The notes under the pieces are model-generated. The model worked only from the letters and a program-made list of their open reading frames with translations, was not told the origin of the DNA and ran no database searches. A DNA stretch of 5,993 bases from CAZNYG01 sp964577205 (GTDB lineage Bacteria > Elusimicrobiota > Endomicrobiia > Endomicrobiales > CAIRNS01), in the NCBI GenBank assembly GCA_964577205.1, contig CAZNYG010000095.1, positions 1-5,993 on the forward strand. The letters are read 5' to 3'. Numbering within the stretch: position 1 is the first letter of the stretch; the number at the start of each line of letters is the position of its first letter. The position numbers and the translations under genes were made by a program. Below are positions 1 to 5,102 of the stretch, piece by piece.

Positions 1-51
1 GTGGATTCCGAAAGGTGGAACCGCGTGCAGAACTGAAATGGCTCAATAGCT

Positions 52-786
52 TTATTTTCCATCACGGCACACCTCCCTTATCCCGTTCAGGAACGCGAGC
101 ACCTGCCGGGGCCCTTTAAGTCGATACCGCGCCTTCGTATCGCCGCTTTCCCCAACAAACACGGTGAGGCCCTTTTTTGACAATGCCTTAAAAGCGGCTT
201 CGTCAGTCACATCATCTCCGATATAAACGGGATATCCCGCGCCGAGCTTTTTCATGATCCACAGCACGGCTTTGCCTTTGTCCCAGTCTACGGCCGGCTT
301 TATTTCCAGGACCTTTTTCCCGGGATCGGTCCTGATCATCTTTTTCTTCCTTAAAGGCCCGGTGATCCGGTTGAAAGCCGAGAGGGCCCCGGGGAGAACC
401 TGGGGAGACACTCGACGGTAATGGAGGCTGGCGGTCAGTCCCTTGTTCTCGACAAGTATCCCTTTCACGGAAGACAGTTCCGTACGCAGCCGGCGGCTGA
501 GCAGGGCAATGGCCTTCCGGCATTCGTTCCCCGCCAGCACCCTGCGGCCGATACCCGGGCCCTCGATCTCAAGCCCGTGATTGCCCGCGTAGACAAGGTT
601 CTTCAGACCGACCGTCTTCTTGATATTTTTCAGGGACCTGCCGGTGACGATAACCGTCCTTACCGCCGGAAGCGCGGATAATTCCTTTAATATCATCCTG
701 CCGCGGCGGCTCAAAACCGCTTTCTCAGGAGCGCTCCGTATCGGCGTCAGGGTCCCGTCATAGTCGAGGAACAGATAAACACGCAT
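52..786 (-). CDS. otsB: Trehalose-6-phosphate phosphatase OtsB
   Basis: This cytoplasmic HAD-superfamily enzyme dephosphorylates trehalose-6-phosphate to trehalose, the second step of the OtsAB pathway. With the start at 786 it has 244 residues, a normal length for a stand-alone OtsB. The HAD motifs are all visible: motif I DYDGTLTPI with Asp8 as nucleophile and Asp10, motif II VIVTGRS with Thr48, the Lys region LEIKPAVDWDKG (Lys163, Lys170), and motif IV GDDVTDEAAF (Asp191, Asp192, Asp195). The OtsB signature GNHGLE is at 68-73. The reading frame stays open upstream to an ATG at 837, but that start would add 17 residues encoded inside otsA and lacking any family feature, so I prefer 786. The gene starts 2 bases after the otsA stop and has no clear Shine-Dalgarno sequence, which fits translational coupling to otsA. 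The identification is firm; only the start is open. Confidence 0.95.
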   Translation of the reverse strand: MRVYLFLDYDGTLTPIRSAPEKAVLSRRGRMILKELSALPAVRTVIVTGRSLKNIKKTVGLKNLVYAGNHGLEIEGPGIGRRVLAGNECRKAIALLSRRLRTELSSVKGILVENKGLTASLHYRRVSPQVLPGALSAFNRITGPLRKKKMIRTDPGKKVLEIKPAVDWDKGKAVLWIMKKLGAGYPVYIGDDVTDEAAFKALSKKGLTVFVGESGDTKARYRLKGPRQVLAFLNGIREVCRDGK

Positions 787-788
787 GA

Positions 789-3011
789 TTAAACGATCTT
801 GATGTTCGTCATTTCGGTAATGATGCTCCCCGCCCACCGGTAAACGTTATTTTCGCTGACAGTTTTGCGCATGGCGGACATCCGCTGTTCCTTTTCCTCG
901 TCCGGCATTTCGATGGCTGTCTTGATGGCGTCCGCGAATTCCTCGATGGAATACGGATTGATCTGAAGAGAGCCCTGCAATTCGCGCGCCGCGCCGGTGA
1001 AACAGCTGAGTATAAGAGTCCCCTTGAGATCCCGCTTTTCAGCGATATATTCTTTGGCTACCAGGTTCATTCCGTCGTGCAGCGAACTGACGATGCAGGT
1101 GTCGGCGCACTGATAATAAGATTTGATCTCGTCAAGTGAAAAATGCCTTTTCAGGTACACGATCGGCTGCCACGTCCCATCCGAATACTTCCAGTTGACC
1201 TTTTCGATCTGCTCGTCGATCTCCGCCATGAGGTCATGGTACCGTTTGATATGGGTCCGGCTGGGAGCGGCGATCTGAATAAAAACCGCCTTTCCCCTGA
1301 ACTCGGGGTATTTCTCAAAGAACCGGTCGATAGCCTGAACGCGTTCGGATATCCCTTTGGTGTAGTCGATCCTTTCGACGCTCAGCGCCACGGCCTTGCC
1401 CTGCAGGTCGAATTCCTTCCGGATCTTCGCGACCTTTTCCGACATGTCGCCGGACGGGTGATCGCTTACACTGATAGGAAAGGCGCGGACGAACGTTTCT
1501 CTGCCGGCTCGCACGACGCTGAACTTTTCCGTATCGACCCGCGATTCTATCAGGCGGTTGACCGTATCGAGAAAATTGTTGCAGTGGTACTGAACATGGA
1601 ACCCTATCAGGTCGCATCCCAGCATCCCGTCCAGTATCTCTTTCTGATAGGGACATATGGAGAAGACTTCCGGATTCGGCCAGGGGATATGCCAGAACAG
1701 GGCGATCGTCGCGTCGGGCCGTTTTTCCTTGATCATGCGCGGCAACAGCGTGAAATGGTAGTCCTGAATGAAAACGTACGGATTTTGAGCGGGCAGTTCT
1801 TCGACTATGCTGTCGGCGAATTTCCGGTTGACTTGTTCGTACATCTGCCAGTCCGTTTCGCGGAAAGCGGGGCGGGTATGGGTAATATGGCATAAAGGCC
1901 ACAGTCCCTCGTTTGAAAATCCATAGTAGTATCCGTCCTCTTCTTCTTTCGTCAGCCATACCCGTTTCAATATGTAGTGGATGTCTTCGGGAGGGACTCC
2001 CAATTTGCCCTTGGAATTGACATACTTTTTGTCCGCGTTCCCGCTCCCATGCGCGACCCATTGGCCGCCGCAGGCGCGCATGACGGGATCAAGAGCGGTC
2101 ACCACGCCGCTCGCGGGACGCACGCATCGATAAGAGCCCGTGGCGTCTTCGAAAACATGCATGTAGGGTTCCCTGTTCGAAACGACAAAAAGGGAAGCGT
2201 CGCCTAAACGCGCGCGGACAAGGTCCTTAAGCCTGTTTTCCGTCCACAGATCGTCTTTCGCTATGCGTTCCGTGGCTTCCTGCGACACGGTTTTCTTTGC
2301 CACCCTGAGCCCAAGCGCGACCTGCTCCACTTCACTGGCAAGTTTCCCCAGCGCCCCGGTAGCATTGAACGCTGAAAGCTCGTCGATTTCGCCTTTCTGG
2401 AACCGTTGGAACCAGTCGGTCAGGTGTTGCAGCGGGAGAAAGAATATCTGCCGTTGCAGGATCAGCACGATAACGGCCATGAGAACGACCAGCACTATCA
2501 AGGTCACGCTGATGCGTTTCCAGAGATCGGCAAGGGACGTGTACACATACGATGTGTCATAAGCGACTTCGAGAATGCCGAGCCTGTTGTTCTCGTCGTC
2601 CGTGACCGGCAGGAGGTAGCTGTACAGGGAACGATCGCGGTATTTTGCCGATCTGTCCCGCGGGATACCGTCGGAGAGTATGGCCTGAATGAACGGCCGG
2701 TCCTCGCGGTCCCAATCCGCGATCCGTTCCGTTATCGCGAGTATTTTCCCTTCGATGTTATAAAAAACGCACCCCTGCAGCCGTTCCCTTTTCTGGAAAG
2801 TGTCGGCGAGCTTCCGGGCGGTTTTCGTGTCGTTATTGAGAAATATCTGACGCGCCGAAAGCTCCATGCTTTCCGCCACGTTCCTGGCTTTTCTCCTCAG
2901 ATCGTCCAGGAGCCTTTCTTCCTGCGAACGCACCTGGATCAATCCGAACACGGCAAAAACAATGGACATGATGACCAGGATCGGGAGGGTGAACAATAAG
3001 ATCTTTTTCAT
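789..3011 (-). CDS. otsA: Membrane-anchored sensor-HAMP-trehalose-6-phosphate synthase fusion (OtsA-type, GT20)
   Basis: This 740-residue protein joins a receptor-like N-terminus to a full glycosyltransferase family 20 enzyme, which transfers glucose from a nucleotide sugar (usually UDP-glucose) to glucose-6-phosphate. Domains in order are: membrane segment 4-26; extracytoplasmic domain 27-166, looking like a single Cache/PAS-like sensor (VFYNIEGKILAIT near 82, then SYLLPV and GILEVAYD near 131-152); membrane segment 167-188; HAMP-like region 189-242 with the conserved proline 193; linker; and GT20 domain about 272-735. GT20 motifs are intact: VVSNR with Arg280, Trp318, YGFSNEGLWPL with Trp371, DYH with Asp417, HIPWP with His441, VERIDYTKG with Arg547 and Lys552, and DGMNLVAKE with Asp646 and Glu654. 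These match the substrate-binding residues known in E. coli OtsA, which has only about 474 residues. The ATG at 3011 is preceded by AGGGA with a 5-base spacer. Catalytic activity is expected; regulation by the sensor is inferred from architecture only. Confidence 0.93.
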   Translation of the reverse strand: MKKILLFTLPILVIMSIVFAVFGLIQVRSQEERLLDDLRRKARNVAESMELSARQIFLNNDTKTARKLADTFQKRERLQGCVFYNIEGKILAITERIADWDREDRPFIQAILSDGIPRDRSAKYRDRSLYSYLLPVTDDENNRLGILEVAYDTSYVYTSLADLWKRISVTLIVLVVLMAVIVLILQRQIFFLPLQHLTDWFQRFQKGEIDELSAFNATGALGKLASEVEQVALGLRVAKKTVSQEATERIAKDDLWTENRLKDLVRARLGDASLFVVSNREPYMHVFEDATGSYRCVRPASGVVTALDPVMRACGGQWVAHGSGNADKKYVNSKGKLGVPPEDIHYILKRVWLTKEEEDGYYYGFSNEGLWPLCHITHTRPAFRETDWQMYEQVNRKFADSIVEELPAQNPYVFIQDYHFTLLPRMIKEKRPDATIALFWHIPWPNPEVFSICPYQKEILDGMLGCDLIGFHVQYHCNNFLDTVNRLIESRVDTEKFSVVRAGRETFVRAFPISVSDHPSGDMSEKVAKIRKEFDLQGKAVALSVERIDYTKGISERVQAIDRFFEKYPEFRGKAVFIQIAAPSRTHIKRYHDLMAEIDEQIEKVNWKYSDGTWQPIVYLKRHFSLDEIKSYYQCADTCIVSSLHDGMNLVAKEYIAEKRDLKGTLILSCFTGAARELQGSLQINPYSIEEFADAIKTAIEMPDEEKEQRMSAMRKTVSENNVYRWAGSIITEMTNIKIV

Positions 3012-3151
3012 GATATTCCCTGAAATGGGTTGTAAGCTCCGGCATGCTCAAAGAAGAAAAAACCGGTAACGGGACAGCCGCGCGTCCGGTTACCGGCGAA
3101 AAAAAGACCGCTGTCCGGACATATCGTCCGAATGGCGGCCCGACCATTCAT
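3008..3151 (-). CDS. Possible 47-residue leader ORF ending on the otsA start codon
   Basis: An ORF begins MNGRAAIRTICPD and ends in a TGA that overlaps the otsA ATG as ATGA, an arrangement typical of translationally coupled genes. It follows the strong Shine-Dalgarno sequence GGAGG at 3154-3158 and runs through both terminator hairpins, so ribosomes on it could affect their folding. Against it, the spacer from GGAGG to this ATG is only 2 bases, whereas another ATG at 3147, in a different frame, has the ideal 6-base spacing and reads 104 codons into otsA. The product resembles nothing I know, its Phe codons simply come from the U-tracts, and there is no run of codons for one amino acid as in classical attenuators. 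It may be chance. Confidence 0.25.
   Translation of the reverse strand: MNGRAAIRTICPDSGLFFAGNRTRGCPVTGFFFFEHAGAYNPFQGIS
3017..3021 (-). promoter_or_regulatory. Ribosome binding site of otsA
   Basis: AGGGA lies 5 bases before the ATG at 3011. It is a moderate Shine-Dalgarno match and supports this ATG, which places the first membrane segment right at the N-terminus. It sits downstream of both hairpins of the leader, so it is free when transcription passes them. Confidence 0.6.
3050..3096 (-). terminator. Intrinsic terminator T2 upstream of otsA
   Basis: In the minus-strand RNA, an 8-base-pair stem (CCGGUAAC at 3096-3089 with GUUACCGG at 3070-3063), a single C-C mismatch, then 4 more pairs (GGAC with GUCC) close an 8-base loop. 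Six U residues follow at once (3062-3057), continuing as a pyrimidine tract to 3050. This is a canonical Rho-independent terminator for minus-strand transcription. On the plus strand the stem is followed by A residues, so it is not bidirectional. It ends 38 bases before the otsA start codon. Confidence 0.82.
3099..3140 (-). terminator. Intrinsic terminator T1 upstream of otsA
   Basis: In the minus-strand RNA, GGCCGC (3140-3135) pairs with GCGGUC (3111-3106). After a 2x2 CA/CA internal loop, UUCGGAC (3132-3126) pairs with GUCCGGA (3120-3114) around the loop GAUAU. Seven U residues (3105-3099) follow directly. The structure is a good Rho-independent terminator and ends 2 bases before T2 begins. 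Either the pair ends the transcript of the kinase-like gene, whose stop is about 110 bases upstream, or it acts as an attenuator for otsA when transcription starts at the promoter at 3183-3211. Confidence 0.78.
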
Positions 3152-3175
3152 ATCCTCCGGGCTCTTCGTCCGGAC
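3113..3175 (-). promoter_or_regulatory. Possible antiterminator pairing in the otsA leader
   Basis: The self-complementary octamer GTCCGGAC occurs at 3168-3175, just inside the predicted transcript, and again at 3113-3120, where it forms the 3' inner arm of T1. The two copies can pair perfectly over 8 bases, which would prevent T1 from forming. A second alternative hairpin pairs GCCCG (3162-3158) with CGGGC (3142-3138), taking bases from the outer stem of T1 and enclosing the GGAGG and both nearby ATG codons. Mutually exclusive folds of this kind are the hallmark of attenuators, but no known riboswitch class is recognised. This is inference from base pairing only. Confidence 0.35.
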
Positions 3176-3182
3176 CCTTTAT

Positions 3183-3211
3183 TTTATACCATAATTCCCT
3201 GATAAATGCAA
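3183..3211 (-). promoter_or_regulatory. Candidate sigma70-type promoter for otsAB
   Basis: On the minus strand TTGCAT (3211-3206) and TATAAA (3188-3183, continuing as TATAAAAT) are separated by exactly 17 bases, in an AT-rich patch unlike the surrounding GC-rich DNA. The -10 element matches the consensus at five of six positions, the -35 element at three. Transcription would start near 3176 and give a leader of about 165 bases containing GGAGG, T1 and T2. I see no comparably good promoter between T2 and otsA. Confidence 0.55.
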
Positions 3212-3248
3212 TTTGTTTAACCCGTCGCGTGCAATGAAGGGAACGTTC

Positions 3249-4970
3249 TTACAGGTGTTTCATGAACTCGAAGTTGCCGCAGCGGATCTCGGGGCCGCCC
3301 TGCGGGTCGGTAATGAGCTTCCCCTGGTTATCGACCGAGATCATGAAATGCTCGGCGCGGAGATTGATGTCCTCGAAAGAAGCGTCGGCCAGCTTTGACT
3401 TCTGGCGGGACATGAACCCGTCGTACATCTCCCGGGAAATGATGTTGCCGTTCCGGGCCTGGAACAGATTGATGCCGCTGTAAAACTCGCCGTCGCGCAC
3501 CGCCAGCAGCTCATCGGGCCCGTTCCAGTATCCCCACACGATAATGTAATTGAACCCCCGCTGCAGCGCGGTAATACCGTCGGGCATGACGATGCCCCTG
3601 TGCGTCTCGTAACGCCGGTTGTCGGCGATGTACTCGGACGCGGTCATCTCGTATCCCGTGCGGTAAATGGCGCGCGGATAAATGGTGGGCACTCCCTTGC
3701 GGCTCAACTCCAGCGCGAACGAGAATTCTTCAAAAGGACTGTTATACCCGTGCAGCGCGACCGTCTCGTGATTGCCTTCCCTCTGGAAGAACTCGGGTTT
3801 TTCCCCGACGCGGGACACTTTCCATACGACATGGATATCGTCTTTCGTCGTCGTATGGTAAAGCTCGTTAAGCTGCGACAGTTTGCGGCGCGGGGTGCGG
3901 CGCCAGCGTTCGGGGAGAAAGTAATCGAAAAGGAAAGGGTCACGTCCGACGACCCACAAAGCCCCGCCGGTGCTCTCGACGCGGCCGTACACATAATCGA
4001 CGCCCAGTATGTTGACCAGCCGCAGATGCGGAGGCAGCGCTTTGGAAGGCGACGGTATGAAACGGTCCCTCTGGCGGACAAGGTATTCGGCGCGCTTCGA
4101 TTCCTTCACCCAGCGTTCCCGTTCGGCGGTCCGACGGAGCATCTCAAAATCAACGAACGCGTAGAGCGGCTTCCCCGCGTCCCGCGACTTTTTAAGTTCC
4201 CCGCCGTCACCCGGGCGCACGATGATATGGTTCGGTTTCCGGTCGTAATCCCGGAATCCCTTGGCGGCCATGTCGCGTTCAGCCATGCCGGACAGTTCAT
4301 CCAGCTTTTCCTGCGTCATTCCGGCCCGCCGCGAGAAATGCATCAGGTCCACGCCCCTGACCCACTGGTAAATGACTATATACTGCCGGTAAAGGTCGAG
4401 TTCTATCTCGAGATTGCGCGTTTTGGACTGCATCTTGTAGGCCCGCCGTCCCAGGCGTTCCGGCTCAACGCGTTCCGCCGGCGTGTAGATGGCAAGGGGC
4501 AGGTGCGTATGGATCGCGCCCGGGGATTCGTAGCGGGAGTCCCTCATCTCCATCAGGAGCCCGAACTCCTCGAACGGCGTATTAAACTCGACGTTGCCCA
4601 TTTCGTCAAGGGTCAGAGGCGTGCGCCCCGGGACATCCTGGGCGACGCGCGACCACTTGATGACGAGGTCGATCTTTCCTTTCCCGGTGTCGCGGTTACG
4701 CACCCGGTAAAGCGTGCCGCTGCCGTTCAACCGTTCGCGGTCTTTTTTGCGTTCCGGATCGTAATACCAGTGGTCGGGTTTTACCAGTTCGAGGAAAGGA
4801 AGGCCGTATTCAGTGACATACAGGTCGCCGCCGTCCCTGGTGCGGATGTGGACATAGTCAACACCCATCACCTTGACGACGCGCGCTTCGGCGGGAACCA
4901 GAGCGGTATCGAAATAATGATAGGGGCGATCGAGATCCGGCTGTTTTTTTGAAAAGGGCGATTCAACCAT
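3249..4970 (-). CDS. Tandem kinase-like protein of unknown function (two homologous domains, the second degenerate)
   Basis: I do not recognise this 573-residue protein as a named family. It consists of two copies of one domain, at about 31-280 and 318-573. Paired segments include VVKVMGVDYV/LVNILGVDYV, LVIKWSRV/VVWKVSRV, NTPFEEFGLLMEM/NSPFEEFSFALEL, LPLAIY/YPRAIY and YIVIYQWV/YIIVWGYW. The order fits a protein-kinase-like fold: a beta-3-type lysine (Lys105, Lys384), a Glu-rich helix, a hinge, a catalytic loop DYDRKPNHIIV (Asp243, Lys245) and a DFG-like VDFE (Asp274). In copy two these become DINLRAEHFMI and GNFE, so Asp243 is Asn536, Lys245 is Arg538 and Asp274 is Asn566, as in pseudokinases. 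The metal-binding Asn is His in both copies (His248, His541), as in the WaaP/InaA LPS-kinase branch. No membrane segment or signal peptide is seen, so it is probably cytoplasmic. The ATG at 4970 is the first in frame after a stop but has no Shine-Dalgarno sequence. The substrate is unknown. Confidence 0.85.
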   Translation of the reverse strand: MVESPFSKKQPDLDRPYHYFDTALVPAEARVVKVMGVDYVHIRTRDGGDLYVTEYGLPFLELVKPDHWYYDPERKKDRERLNGSGTLYRVRNRDTGKGKIDLVIKWSRVAQDVPGRTPLTLDEMGNVEFNTPFEEFGLLMEMRDSRYESPGAIHTHLPLAIYTPAERVEPERLGRRAYKMQSKTRNLEIELDLYRQYIVIYQWVRGVDLMHFSRRAGMTQEKLDELSGMAERDMAAKGFRDYDRKPNHIIVRPGDGGELKKSRDAGKPLYAFVDFEMLRRTAERERWVKESKRAEYLVRQRDRFIPSPSKALPPHLRLVNILGVDYVYGRVESTGGALWVVGRDPFLFDYFLPERWRRTPRRKLSQLNELYHTTTKDDIHVVWKVSRVGEKPEFFQREGNHETVALHGYNSPFEEFSFALELSRKGVPTIYPRAIYRTGYEMTASEYIADNRRYETHRGIVMPDGITALQRGFNYIIVWGYWNGPDELLAVRDGEFYSGINLFQARNGNIISREMYDGFMSRQKSKLADASFEDINLRAEHFMISVDNQGKLITDPQGGPEIRCGNFEFMKHL

Positions 4971-5004
4971 GGGGGTTTCGGCGTGTCACGATCACGCGCG
5001 GCGG

Positions 5005-5051
5005 CGCGGGCGTCCGGGCTCTCCGCCGGCAGCGTCAGTAAAGCGCCCGCG
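5005..5051 (-). promoter_or_regulatory. GC-rich foldable leader before the kinase-like gene
   Basis: A perfect 8-base inverted repeat (CGCGGGCG at 5005-5012, CGCCCGCG at 5044-5051) encloses 31 bases in which CCGG can pair with CCGG. A smaller GCGTG/CACGC pair lies at 4981-4997, just before the start codon. The stem would begin at about the predicted transcription start. No U-tract follows, so it is not an intrinsic terminator for the permease gene. Chance pairing is easy in such GC-rich sequence, so a function is only possible. Confidence 0.3.
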
Positions 5052-5056
5052 GCAGT

Positions 5057-5086
5057 AAAATAATTGAAATCCTCTATGTTTTACAA
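5057..5086 (-). promoter_or_regulatory. Candidate promoter of the kinase-like gene
   Basis: On the minus strand TTGTAA (5086-5081) and TATTTT (5062-5057) are separated by 18 bases, each matching the sigma70 consensus at four of six positions. The element lies in a short AT-rich island inside GC-rich DNA and would give a leader of about 80 bases. It suggests the kinase-like gene is transcribed separately from the permease upstream. Confidence 0.4.
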
Positions 5087-5092
5087 TTATTT
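5058..5092. repeat. Perfect 9-base inverted repeat, possible operator
   Basis: AAATAATTG (5058-5066) and CAATTATTT (5084-5092) are exact reverse complements separated by 17 bases. The arms cover the proposed -35 and -10 elements of the promoter at 5057-5086, as expected of a repressor operator. The AT-only arms and 17-base loop make it a poor terminator for the permease gene, although that reading is not excluded. Confidence 0.4.
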
Positions 5093-5102
5093 CGCACCTT
5101 TG

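Noticed and set aside
11..25. Plus-strand sequence AAAGGTGGAACCGCG closely matches the T-box core (AGGGTGGNACCGCG).
   Set aside because: No complementary antiterminator strand or terminator with U-tract follows, and the only downstream gene is otsB on the opposite strand. The specifier region would lie outside the window, so it cannot be excluded, but chance is more likely.
1..46. A TTG at 46 on the minus strand, 10 bases after GGAA, could start a further gene (MSHFSSARGSTFRNP) downstream of otsB.
   Set aside because: Only 15 codons are visible, the start is a rare one and nothing is recognisable; plus-strand frames here also look equally protein-like. Undecidable without flanking sequence.
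41..58. GCT-CAAT-AGC followed by TTTATTTT as a terminator on the plus strand.
   Set aside because: The stem has only 3 base pairs and no plus-strand gene is present to be terminated.
787..837. An N-terminal extension of OtsB to the ATG at 837.
   Set aside because: The extra 17 residues lie within the end of otsA, have no ribosome binding site and no counterpart in the family, whose first HAD motif normally lies near the N-terminus.
1143..1895. A 250-codon open frame on the plus strand.
   Set aside because: It is antisense to the GT20 catalytic region of otsA, which carries all family motifs, and has no recognisable content.
2833..3147. A 104-codon minus-strand ORF with a well-spaced GGAGG.
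   Set aside because: It overlaps otsA out of frame for about 180 bases, and its sequence is low in hydrophobic order with no family feature. The start signal may be real as part of the leader, but a functional 104-residue product is unlikely.
3600..4952. A 450-codon open frame on the plus strand.
   Set aside because: It lies fully antisense to the kinase-like gene, whose internal duplication and motifs prove the coding strand; its translation shows no domain, and it is an effect of GC-rich codon positions.
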